A DNA stretch of 16,739 nucleotides from JBBRGK01 sp036741355. GTDB taxonomy: Bacteria; Chloroflexota; Dehalococcoidia; CAUJGQ01. How positions within the stretch are numbered: position 1 is the stretch's first letter; every line of letters starts with the position of its first letter. Under the pieces are notes generated by a model that did not search any database, was not told the origin of the DNA, and was given only the letters and a program-made list of their open reading frames with translations. The position numbers and the translations under genes are program-made. Location: contig DAINSK010000058.1 in the NCBI GenBank assembly GCA_036741355.1, positions 1 to 16,739 on the forward strand, read 5' to 3'. Below are positions 1 through 5,805 of this stretch, one piece after another.

Positions 1-298
1 ACACCGCGCCTTCGCGGTCGTGCCCGCCGATCTCGCCGCTCACGTAGACGTCGGGGAGCGCCGTCGGTTTGTCCGGGCGGACGTAAAAGCGCAGGTGCGT
101 GTACCCGCCGGTGGCCAGCCCCGGCGATACCAGGCTGAGACCCGCATACGGAGCGAGGGTACTGACCTTCACAGACTGGTGCCCCGAGTGGGTAACGGAG
201 CTCGGCAGCTCGATGCTGGCCTGCTTCGCGTCGCTACCGTTCGTCCAGCCGGTGCTGAGCCGGCCGGTGAAGATGAGCAGCGTCGATGGTGCACTCAC
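1..298 (-). CDS. Secreted carbohydrate-binding-like protein, partial (3' end outside window)
   Basis: The frame is open to the window edge, about 99 codons from a possible GTG at 298. The translation begins STLLIFTGRLSTGW, continues with HSGHQSVKVSTLAPYAGLSL, then GGYTHLRFYVR. This is the pattern of bacterial extracellular beta-sandwich modules that open with 'GW.. W', a 'hsGs.si.vt' strand and a 'ytxLrFwv' strand. The frame stays open upstream of 298 and reads a Ser/Pro/Ala/Asn-rich stretch (SGSAPAAPTNGSPVSAPS, about 297-335) like an interdomain linker. No signal peptide is found there, because coding sequence of an unrelated plus-strand gene begins at about 338. The real 5' end has therefore probably been lost, and the GTG may not be a genuine start. 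A role in binding surface polysaccharide is an inference from fold-like pattern only. Confidence 0.55.
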   Translation of the reverse strand, partial: MSAPSTLLIFTGRLSTGWTNGSDAKQASIELPSSVTHSGHQSVKVSTLAPYAGLSLVSPGLATGGYTHLRFYVRPDKPTALPDVYVSGEIGGHDREGAV

Positions 299-337
299 GG
301 GTGAACCGTTTGTGGGCGCGGCCGGTGCCGAGCCGGA

Positions 338-489
338 AATTGAATGTGAGGGCGAGCGTCCTGTCCGGCGAGGAGCGCGACCGGCTCTACGTGGCGCAGC
401 CGAAAGTAATGCCCGCCTTCGCCGAGTACGCTACGAAGACGACCCGCAAGATCCCCGTGGTCGCGCTGGAGCGACGCAAGTCCGGCTGA
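338..489 (+). pseudogene. Fragment of deazaflavin (F420)-dependent nitroreductase, DUF385/Ddn family
   Basis: Only the last 50 or so residues remain. The reading VRASVLSGEERDRLY, then MPAFAEYATKTTRKIPVVAL, ending ERRKSG and TGA at 487-489, matches the C-terminus of the DUF385 (Ddn-type) F420H2-dependent reductases. There the usual ending is 'VRARVL.GEER.RL....p.faeYe.kTsR.IPVVaL.R'. Full members are about 130-150 residues; the N-terminal barrel strands and F420-contacting region are absent here. Upstream of about 338 the frame continues into sequence that instead fits a minus-strand linker, so the boundary is a break rather than a start. An ATG at 286 would give 67 residues, but the first 17 do not resemble the family. 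The fragment is almost certainly non-functional. It implies that the lineage uses or used coenzyme F420. Confidence 0.7.
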
Positions 490-556
490 GCGGCACCCGG
501 TTAATAAGGCACGGCGGGGGCCGGTGACGATCGTGACGCTGAACCCCACGGGCCCC

Positions 557-580
557 GGGGGCGTGCACTCATACGCCCCC
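557..580. terminator. GC-rich hairpin between convergent gene ends
   Basis: GGGGGCGT (557-564) and ACGCCCCC (573-580) form a perfect 8-bp stem with an 8-base loop. It lies between the plus-strand stop at 489 and the minus-strand stop at 621, exactly where a bidirectional terminator is expected. No T-run follows on either strand, so an intrinsic terminator of the classic kind is not certain. Nothing else is recognised in 490-620. Confidence 0.45.
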
Positions 581-620
581 GTCGGTGTAGGGCACGGCGC
601 CATGCCGCCTCGCAATGGCT

Positions 621-908
621 TCACGCCCGGCCGCGCAGCAGCCACGCGACCGAGCCGAGCTGCCGCTCGACGGCGTCGAGGTCCGCCTGCATCTGCTGCA
701 TCGCGACGCGGATGCCCGCCAGGTGCGCGGGCAGGCTGCCCGTGTTGGCCCGGATCGCCTCCAGTCCGGCGGCGGTGCGCGCCAGGTGGCTCCGGTCGTC
801 GCCGCCGGCGAGGCGCAGGGTGCGGCCGATGAGCACCAGGTAGACGCTCAGCATGCCGACGACGCCAACCGCCAGCAGGATGCTCAAGCCGGTGAGGATG
901 GCAATCAT
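621..908 (-). CDS. Small single-pass membrane protein, type B copy 2
   Basis: This 95-residue protein is not a family I can name. It has one N-terminal membrane segment (about residues 2-27, very hydrophobic), then GRTLRLAGG, then a helical tail of about 60 residues with heptad-like hydrophobics and no cysteine. It is a clear paralogue of the product of 1253-1543: both start with an LT.LS membrane helix, have an R-L-..-GG turn after it, and share EAI-x4-G-x-LP at the same place (EAIRANTGSLP here). The ATG at 906-908 overlaps the TGA of the gene before it (ATGA), so the two are translationally coupled. It is last of five tiny membrane genes. The layout (short N-terminus, one TM, soluble helical tail) recalls DUF948-like proteins, but no homology is claimed. 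Confidence 0.8.
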   Translation of the reverse strand: MIAILTGLSILLAVGVVGMLSVYLVLIGRTLRLAGGDDRSHLARTAAGLEAIRANTGSLPAHLAGIRVAMQQMQADLDAVERQLGSVAWLLRGRA

Positions 909-1249
909 GGCATGCGGTCCCGGCCCGCGCGGCGATGGAACAGCTCAGCCATCGCCTCGCTGCGTTCCCGGACGTTGCCCGTCAGCCCCACCAGCTTGTC
1001 CGTACCCGCCACCGTCGCCGTCAGCTCGTGGATGGTCGCCGTACCATCGGTGATCGACTGGACCGCGGCAAGGCTACGGGCCGCCGCCCGTTCGATCTCC
1101 CGCACGTTGCGGTACACACGCTGGAGCTGCACGACCGCCAGGGGCAGGAAGACGACCCCGACCAGCACCAACACCGTCCACCAGACTGTATAGACGGCCA
1201 GCCGCTCGCCGGTGAGCAGCAAGGGTAGTGGGATCGTCGGCAGCGTCAT
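905..1249 (-). CDS. Small single-pass membrane protein, type A copy 2
   Basis: This 114-residue protein is of unknown function. After a short hydrophobic N-terminus (MTLPTIPLPLLLTGERL) comes AVYTVWW, a membrane helix (about residues 20-41), and a basic-acidic amphipathic helix starting QRVYRNVREIERAA. It pairs with the product of 1540-1896, which carries the same AV-x2-VWW signature at the start of its membrane helix, followed by a similar long helix. The first half of the tail is rich in Ala, Val and charged residues with coiled-coil spacing. Its ATG at 1247-1249 lies 3 bases after the upstream gene's stop, and its own stop overlaps the next start. It is fourth of the five-gene membrane cluster. 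The role is unknown; membrane-anchored coiled-coil assembly with its neighbours is the natural hypothesis. Confidence 0.8.
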   Translation of the reverse strand: MTLPTIPLPLLLTGERLAVYTVWWTVLVLVGVVFLPLAVVQLQRVYRNVREIERAAARSLAAVQSITDGTATIHELTATVAGTDKLVGLTGNVRERSEAMAELFHRRAGRDRMP

Positions 1250-1252
1250 CGG

Positions 1253-1543
1253 TCAGCCGCCCTGTTGTCGCTGGATCGTCGCCAGGGTGGCCGAAAGCAG
1301 GCCGTGGATGCTCGTCAGCCCATCGCCGATACCGGCGAGGCTCTCGTTTAGCGCCGGCACCTGCTCCGGCAGCACCCCCGCTTGGCCGGCGATCGCCTCC
1401 GCGCTGGCCGAGATCGCCGGTAATGAGCCGGTCGCGCCGCCGATCCGCGCCAGGCGACCGGCCAGGAGGCGCAGGGAGACGAGCACGACTGCGCAGAACG
1501 CCAGCGCCACCGCCCCCGACAGCACGGTCAGCAGGATCGTCAT
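1253..1543 (-). CDS. Small single-pass membrane protein, type B copy 1
   Basis: This 96-residue protein starts at the ATG at 1541-1543, which overlaps the TGA of the preceding gene (ATGA). A longer frame open upstream is rejected because its extra 101 residues are Arg/Gly-rich shadow of the neighbour. It has a membrane helix at about residues 4-27 (LLTVLSGAVALAFCAVVLVS), then a tail with ARIGG, EAIAGQAGVLP and a run of small and hydrophobic residues compatible with a long helix. EAI-x4-G-x-LP and the flanking pattern mark it as a paralogue of the product of 621-908. It is third in the five-gene cluster. No catalytic motif is visible, so a structural or signalling role is more likely than an enzymatic one. 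Confidence 0.8.
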   Translation of the reverse strand: MTILLTVLSGAVALAFCAVVLVSLRLLAGRLARIGGATGSLPAISASAEAIAGQAGVLPEQVPALNESLAGIGDGLTSIHGLLSATLATIQRQQGG

Positions 1544-1896
1544 CCCGTCGTCGCCTCGTCCTGCTGCCCGCCCAGCGCGCAGGCCGGGCAGCTCGGGCAG
1601 GTAGCCGCGTGCATCATGATCCGGCTGGTTGCCATCGCCACGCCTCCGCCCGCGTCGCCGAGCCGGCTCAACGTCTGGTTCATGCTGCTCAACTGCGCGA
1701 CGCGCGACATGTCCTCGGCCGTTTCGCCAACGACGACGCGCATCCGCGCGGCGTGGCCCTCGACCCGCTTCACCGCGCCCAGCAACAACGCCATGAGCGC
1801 CAGCGTAGCGGCGACCATCGCGGCCCCCGCCGCCAGCGAGATCCACCAGACCATATGGACAGCGACGTCGCCGGCCGCCAGCAGCACGATCAGCAC
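1540..1896 (-). CDS. Small membrane protein, type A copy 1, with Cys-rich C-terminus
   Basis: This 118-residue protein has a GTG start (1894-1896) 6 bases after the previous stop. It opens with a hydrophobic stretch, then AVHMVWW and a membrane helix (about residues 16-40), followed by KRVEGHAARMR and a helical tail. AV-x2-VWW aligns with AVYTVWW in the product of 905-1249. Unlike that copy it ends in MMHAATCPSCPACALGG, a C-x2-C-x2-C cluster preceded by His. This could bind metal (zinc or iron) or form disulfides; which side of the membrane the tail faces is not established. It is second in the membrane cluster and translationally coupled to the next gene through ATGA at 1540-1543. Confidence 0.8.
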   Translation of the reverse strand: MLIVLLAAGDVAVHMVWWISLAAGAAMVAATLALMALLLGAVKRVEGHAARMRVVVGETAEDMSRVAQLSSMNQTLSRLGDAGGGVAMATSRIMMHAATCPSCPACALGGQQDEATTG

Positions 1897-1902
1897 CTCG
1901 CC

Positions 1903-2214
1903 TCAGCTCCGCGGGACCGGTCCGCGGCTGAGGGCCTCACCGGTCTCATCAACGAGGCCTTCGATCCGCCCCGACAGCTCCAGCAGGTCACGTGCGAGAC
2001 GATCCATCGCCTCTAGTTCGTGCGTCGCGCTCGCATCGCGGGCCATGTGCTCGGCCGCCTCCAGGCAGCGGCGGGTGTACCGCTCAGTCCGCAACGTCGT
2101 GACGAGCACCCATAAGAGCAGCCCGCCGAGCGTCGCCGCGGCGAGGAGCGCACAGGCGAGCGCGACGCCCCAGGTGGCGTAGAGGTCGGAATCCGCGCTC
2201 AGCCCGAACGCCAC
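1903..2214 (-). CDS. Small single-pass membrane protein, type C, first of the cluster
   Basis: This 103-residue protein starts at a GTG (2212-2214) with GGAG 7 bases before it. It has a membrane helix at about residues 12-38 (ATWGVALACALLAAATLGGL and following), a basic stop-transfer stretch RTERYTRR, then a charged helix rich in Glu, Asp, Ala and Leu with heptad spacing (LEAMDRLARDLLELSGRIEG). The topology predicts an outside N-terminus and a cytoplasmic helical tail. The tail resembles dimerising coiled coils of HAMP/MCP-type or t-SNARE-type proteins in style only. Position: 17 bases downstream of the DinB-like gene and upstream of the A-B-A-B series. Its LYATWG start is distantly like the AVYTVWW start of type A, so it may be a diverged member. 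Confidence 0.78.
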   Translation of the reverse strand: MAFGLSADSDLYATWGVALACALLAAATLGGLLLWVLVTTLRTERYTRRCLEAAEHMARDASATHELEAMDRLARDLLELSGRIEGLVDETGEALSRGPVPRS

Positions 2215-2231
2215 GAATTCGCTCCGTTACC

Positions 2232-2714
2232 TCAACCGGCCACGGCCTGACGGATGCTCTGTAGGTGGTTCTGGATATGGACGATCATGACGTCGCGCAC
2301 CAGGTCCTCGGACCCCCACGCCTCACCACCGCGGAACGGGTGCGGCGCCGGCTTGTCCAGTTGCTCGTCGGTCAGCAGGCGCAGAATCGCCGCCGCGCCG
2401 GCGCCGTTCTTCCGCAGCAGCTGCAGCGTCTCGTCCATCGTGCAGCCGGCGTACTTCCGCGCGTGCCGGGAGTTCATCTGGTCGACCAGCTCCGGTGTGA
2501 CCGACGGCATCGGCAGCCCGATGGCGACGGCCTGGATCGCACTGGACAGCAACGCGTGGTCATCGCCGACGTGGTGCGCGACCAAACCTACCGGCCAGTC
2601 CTCAGCAGTACACAGCACCTGCCACTGCGATTCGGAAAGACCTTCGACCGCGCTTATCATCTCCCGGTTGGCTTGCTCGAACTCCTGTGCAAGCGTCTCG
2701 GCCCGCTGTCCCAT
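2232..2714 (-). CDS. DinB-like / mycothiol-dependent maleylpyruvate isomerase-like four-helix protein
   Basis: This 160-residue protein has the DinB/MDMPI N-terminal fold pattern. The first helix (AETLAQEFEQANREMISAVE) is followed by 'LSESQWQ', then W-PVGLVAHHVGDDH with the conserved metal-binding His at 47/48, and a last helix with IVHIQNHLQSIR supplying His146 and His150. These three histidine sites form the metal centre in the family. Members often act as thiol-dependent transferases or isomerases, but many have no known substrate. The ATG is supported by GGAGGAG (minus strand, 2723-2729) at good spacing. It is the first gene of the minus-strand operon that continues into five small membrane proteins, 17 bases downstream. 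Whether it works with them is inferred from spacing only. Confidence 0.82.
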   Translation of the reverse strand: MGQRAETLAQEFEQANREMISAVEGLSESQWQVLCTAEDWPVGLVAHHVGDDHALLSSAIQAVAIGLPMPSVTPELVDQMNSRHARKYAGCTMDETLQLLRKNGAGAAAILRLLTDEQLDKPAPHPFRGGEAWGSEDLVRDVMIVHIQNHLQSIRQAVAG

Positions 2715-2722
2715 ACGAAGCG

Positions 2723-2751
2723 CTCCTCCAGGTTCGCGTGCTGTCAGTATA
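2723..2751 (-). promoter_or_regulatory. Candidate -10 box and ribosome site for the DinB/membrane operon
   Basis: On the minus strand TATACT lies at 2751-2746 and the Shine-Dalgarno sequence GGAGGAG at 2729-2723, before the ATG at 2714. No good -35 box is seen 16-18 bases upstream. This is the only promoter-like element upstream of the six-gene operon. Confidence 0.45.
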
Positions 2752-2813
2752 GGCGTTCAAGCCCGACAACGGCTCCTGCTAGCCAGCACCCCAGCATCGT
2801 GGACGTGCCAGCC

Positions 2814-2841
2814 TTGACAGGTGCCCACCATATGCTATGGT
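2814..2841 (+). promoter_or_regulatory. Sigma70-type promoter of the SDR-aminotransferase operon
   Basis: A perfect -35 box TTGACA (2814-2819) is followed after 16 bases by TATGGT (2836-2841). Transcription would start near 2848, which rules out the in-frame ATG at 2837 as the start of the first gene and supports the ATG at 2900. Confidence 0.65.
2827..2841. promoter_or_regulatory. Palindromic operator candidate over the -10 box
   Basis: ACCATA-tgc-TATGGT is a perfect 6-3-6 inverted repeat whose right arm is the -10 box itself. A dimeric repressor bound there would block RNA polymerase. No regulator gene is present in the window to pair with it. Confidence 0.4.
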
Positions 2842-2899
2842 CGCGACAGCCGGACCGGCATTGGCGCTCTTAGCGGGCTGGCGTGCGAGGATGCTGCCG

Positions 2900-3943
2900 A
2901 TGACAGCTCAGGCCGTTCACTTTCCCGGGAAGACCGTATTTTTGACGGGCGCTTCAGGCGTCGTCGGTCAGGCGCTGCTCCCGAGGCTGGCCGGCACGCG
3001 TCTGACCTGCCTCGTCCGCAGCCGGCCCGTCTCTGGCGACAATATTACCAGCCTGCAGGGCGACGTTCTTCAGCCGCGGCTGGGGCTCAGTGAAGACGAG
3101 TACCGCGGCGCCGCTAAGGGCGTCGACCTGATCATCCACGCCGCGGCGATCACGGACTTCCTCAAGCCCGAACAGGAGATCTTCGACACCAACGTCGAGG
3201 GCACGCGCCGCATTGTACAGTTGGCCCTGGACTTAGGCGTGCCGCTGTATTACGTCAGCACGGCGTTCGTGCGTCCCACCAGCCGCAGCACCAACGAGCC
3301 CAACCCCTACGAGGTCTCGAAGAACCGGGCCGAGGAGATCATCCGGCAGAGCGGTGTGCACTGGACGATCCTGCGCCCGTCAATCGTCGTCGGTGACTCC
3401 GCGACCGGGCAGATCTCGCAGTTTCAGGGGCTGCACTTCATGGCTGGCCTCGTGCTGAACGGGATGTTGCCCGTGGTGCCGGCCGACGGCAACTCGTTCG
3501 TTGACTTCGTGCCCCAGGACTTCGTCGCCGACGCGATCATCGCGGCCGCGGAGAGCGGTGAGACGGAACGGGAGTACTGGCTCACCGCGGGCGCGCGCGC
3601 GCTGACGATCAATCAACTCCTCGACGTCTGCACCGAGCACGCGAAGGATCTTGTCGGACGCACCCTGCTGCGGCCCAAATTGGTCCAGCAGGAAGTCTTC
3701 GACCGCCTGATCAAACCCGTGTTCATGCCCGCGCTGCCTGGAACGCTGCAGCGCACGCTCGAGCGCGCCCTGCAGATGGCTCGGTACATGAACATCTACG
3801 AGCCGTTCGAGTCCTCCTTCGGCGAGATGCGGGCCGCCTGGCAGATGCCGCCGTTCCCCGACTCGCCGGTGACCTTCCTGCACAACCTCGAGTACTGGGC
3901 CCGTATCAGCCCGTACGCAAAGGGAAACAAGGCGTCGAGCTGA
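2900..3943 (+). CDS. Extended SDR, thioester/fatty-acyl reductase-like (NAD_binding_4 family)
   Basis: This 347-residue protein is an NAD(P)-dependent reductase. The Rossmann motif KTVFLTGASGVVGQ (Gly17, Gly20, Gly23) is N-terminal. It is followed by DLIIHAAAITDF, NVEGTRRIVQLA, the YYVSTAFV strand with Ser120/Thr121, and catalytic Tyr137-x3-Lys141 (PYEVSK). RPSIVVGDSATG and the following QFQGLHF are typical of the NAD_binding_4 (male-sterility/thioester reductase) branch, which reduces acyl-CoA or carrier-bound thioesters to aldehydes or alcohols. GAGG at 2887-2890 lies 9 bases before ATG 2900; ATG 2891 has no usable site and 2837 overlaps the promoter. It is the first gene of a four-gene operon, 32 bases before the aminotransferase. 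That suggests it supplies an aldehyde for transamination. A sugar or sterol substrate remains possible. Confidence 0.82.
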   Translation: MTAQAVHFPGKTVFLTGASGVVGQALLPRLAGTRLTCLVRSRPVSGDNITSLQGDVLQPRLGLSEDEYRGAAKGVDLIIHAAAITDFLKPEQEIFDTNVEGTRRIVQLALDLGVPLYYVSTAFVRPTSRSTNEPNPYEVSKNRAEEIIRQSGVHWTILRPSIVVGDSATGQISQFQGLHFMAGLVLNGMLPVVPADGNSFVDFVPQDFVADAIIAAAESGETEREYWLTAGARALTINQLLDVCTEHAKDLVGRTLLRPKLVQQEVFDRLIKPVFMPALPGTLQRTLERALQMARYMNIYEPFESSFGEMRAAWQMPPFPDSPVTFLHNLEYWARISPYAKGNKASS

Positions 3944-3975
3944 GGGCACACAGCCGTACACGAGAGGATACCGTC

Positions 3976-5265
3976 ATGCAACAGCTCGAGGGGACGTATG
4001 AGGACGTAGAGAGCGACCCTGCCAACTACGATCGCAAGGTCGTGCTGGACCGCTACCGCCGGCACGTCAACGCTGGCTTCGCGCGCCTCGCCTCGCTCAC
4101 CGGCCTGCCCGTCGAGATGCAGTCCAGCGGCACCCGCATCTGGGACGAAGAAGGTAAGGAGTACCTGGACTGCGGCGGCTACTCCGTCTTCATGCACGGC
4201 CACGCACACCCTGTGGTGGTGGAGGCGGTGAAGCGCCAGCTCGAGCGGCACCCGCTCTCGACGCGCGTGCTGCTCAACCCGATGCTGGCGCTCGCCTCCG
4301 AGGCGCTCGCCGGCATCACGCCGGCCGGCCTGGACTGCGTCTTTTTCGTCAACTCCGGTGCCGAAGCGGCCGAGGTTGGGCTCAAGCTCGGCCGTCTCAA
4401 CGGCCGCACCCGCATCATCTCCACGCACAACGGCTACCACGGCAAGACGCTCGGCGCGTTGAGCGTCACCGGCAGGGCGAAGTACCAGGCGCCCTTCGAG
4501 CCCCTGTTGCCGGTGGAGTTCGTCACCTTCGGCGACCTCGACGAGCTGCGCGCTGCGCTTACACACGACGCGGAGCGGACCTGCGTGATCATGGAGCCGG
4601 TGCAGGGCGAGGCGGGGGTGGTGATACCGCCGCCGGGCTACCTGCGCGGTGTTGAGCAGGTCTGCCGCGAGACCGACGCCTTCCTGATCATCGACGAGAT
4701 CCAGACGGGCTTCGGGCGGCTCGGCACGATGTGGGGCTGCGACCGCGAGGGTGTGGTGCCGGACGTCATGCTGATCGGCAAGGCCCTCAGCGGGGGCGTG
4801 ATGCCCGTGGGTGCAGCGGTGACGACCGCGCGGGCGTTCGAGCCGCTGAACAAGGACCCGCTGCTGCACAGCAGCACCTTCGCCGGCAACCCGCTGGCGA
4901 TGGCGGCAGTGTACGCGGCCATCAGCGTCCTGAAGCAGGAGCGGCTCGTCGAGCGGGCTCACGAGTTGGGCGAGCGGCTCCTGCCGGCGATCCGGCGGCT
5001 CGTTGCGGAGGGCTGCCCGACGCTCGTTGCCGACGTACGTGGGCTCGGGCTGCTGATCGCGATCGAGTTCACGGCGGAATACTACGCAGCCGACTTCATG
5101 TTCGAGCTGATGAAACGCAAGGTTCTGGTCTCCCACTCGTTGAACTCCCACAAGGTGATGCGGCTAACGCCGCCTGCGATCCTGTCGGACGCGGACTGTG
5201 ACTGGCTGCTAAAGGCGTTCCGCGAGGCCGCCGAGGAAATAAACCGGCGCTACGCGAAGTCCTGA
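3976..5265 (+). CDS. Class III PLP-dependent aminotransferase
   Basis: This 429-residue protein has the full length and motif order of fold-type I class III transaminases (ornithine/GABA/omega-amino family). These include YLDCGGYSVFMHGHAHP, NSGAEAAEVGLKLGR (phosphate-binding SGAE), HNGYHGKTLGALS, VIMEPVQGEAG, and LIIDEIQTGFGRLG with Asp240 for the pyridine nitrogen. Lys269 in MLIGKALSGG forms the Schiff base, and HSSTFAGNPLA contains Thr301. It transfers an amino group between an amino donor and an aldehyde or ketone; the substrate cannot be told from sequence. GAGAGG at 3962-3967 precedes the ATG. Its position directly after a thioester-reductase-like SDR suggests that it aminates the aldehyde made by that enzyme, as reductase-transaminase systems do in fatty-amine biosynthesis. 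This coupling is inferred. Confidence 0.88.
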   Translation: MQQLEGTYEDVESDPANYDRKVVLDRYRRHVNAGFARLASLTGLPVEMQSSGTRIWDEEGKEYLDCGGYSVFMHGHAHPVVVEAVKRQLERHPLSTRVLLNPMLALASEALAGITPAGLDCVFFVNSGAEAAEVGLKLGRLNGRTRIISTHNGYHGKTLGALSVTGRAKYQAPFEPLLPVEFVTFGDLDELRAALTHDAERTCVIMEPVQGEAGVVIPPPGYLRGVEQVCRETDAFLIIDEIQTGFGRLGTMWGCDREGVVPDVMLIGKALSGGVMPVGAAVTTARAFEPLNKDPLLHSSTFAGNPLAMAAVYAAISVLKQERLVERAHELGERLLPAIRRLVAEGCPTLVADVRGLGLLIAIEFTAEYYAADFMFELMKRKVLVSHSLNSHKVMRLTPPAILSDADCDWLLKAFREAAEEINRRYAKS

Positions 5266-5313
5266 TCGCTTGCACCACGCCGGAGTCGCCGAGCGTGACC
5301 CGAAGGAGAGCAC

Positions 5314-5766
5314 ATGCGGCACATTTCCATCGTGGCCCGGGCGCCGGGCCGCAGCGCGGCGGACATCTATCGCGTCATCAGCGCCTTCGACCGGTACCCC
5401 GAGCACGCCTCCGTGGTCCGCTCGGTCAGCGTCGAGCCGCTGCGCGAGGGCGTCATCGCCTCGAGCTGGGAGGTCGAGTTCCGCGACGGGATCCTTAAGT
5501 GGACGGAGGAGGATACCTTCCTCCCCGACCAGCACCGGATCAGCTTCCGCCAGCTCGCGGGCGACGTAGAAACGTTCACGGGCGAATGGGCCGTCGCCGA
5601 CGCGGAGGGAGCCGCCAACGTTCGCTTCGAGGCCGACATGGATCTCGGCATCCCGGGTATCGGAGACATGCTCGAGCCGATCGCCGAGCAGGCGCTGGGA
5701 GAGAACATCCGCGCCATTCTCACCGGCCTGGTGGGCAACACGATCGAGTTTATCCAACCAGGGTAG
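5314..5766 (+). CDS. SRPBCC-fold protein (polyketide cyclase / COQ10-like)
   Basis: This 150-residue protein has the START/Bet v1-like pattern. It starts with a strand, then SAADIYRVISAFDRYPEHASVVRSV (helix-grip entry with the usual 'yP.w...v'), beta strands including WEVEFRDGILKWTEEDTF, and FRQLAGDVETFTGEW. A long C-terminal helix follows (GDMLEPIAEQALGENIRAIL). The fold makes a deep hydrophobic pocket for lipids, polyketides or quinones; some members are aromatase/cyclases and others only chaperone the ligand. GAAGGAG (5302-5308) stands 5 bases before the ATG. It lies 48 bases after the aminotransferase and 39 before the acyl-CoA dehydrogenase, so it is probably co-transcribed. It may carry the lipid-like intermediate of the operon's pathway. 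The substrate is not identifiable. Confidence 0.82.
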   Translation: MRHISIVARAPGRSAADIYRVISAFDRYPEHASVVRSVSVEPLREGVIASSWEVEFRDGILKWTEEDTFLPDQHRISFRQLAGDVETFTGEWAVADAEGAANVRFEADMDLGIPGIGDMLEPIAEQALGENIRAILTGLVGNTIEFIQPG

Positions 5767-5805
5767 GGCGCCCAGCGCTGACAGCGCGGGCATGAGGATA
5801 AAGAG

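Noticed and set aside
1228..2182. Plus-strand open frames of 188-262 codons over the small membrane-protein operon
   Set aside because: Arg/Ser/Pro-rich shadows. The minus-strand genes have hydrophobic helices, paralogy and coupled starts, which cannot arise by chance in all five.
2837..2899. Earlier ATG at 2837 for the SDR gene
   Set aside because: It lies inside the -10 box; GAGG spacing and family alignment favour ATG 2900.
3796..5151. Long antisense open frame of 451 codons over the aminotransferase gene
   Set aside because: Arg/Ala/Val/His-rich composition with no family pattern; the plus strand encodes a full class III aminotransferase. This is a usual high-GC antisense artefact.
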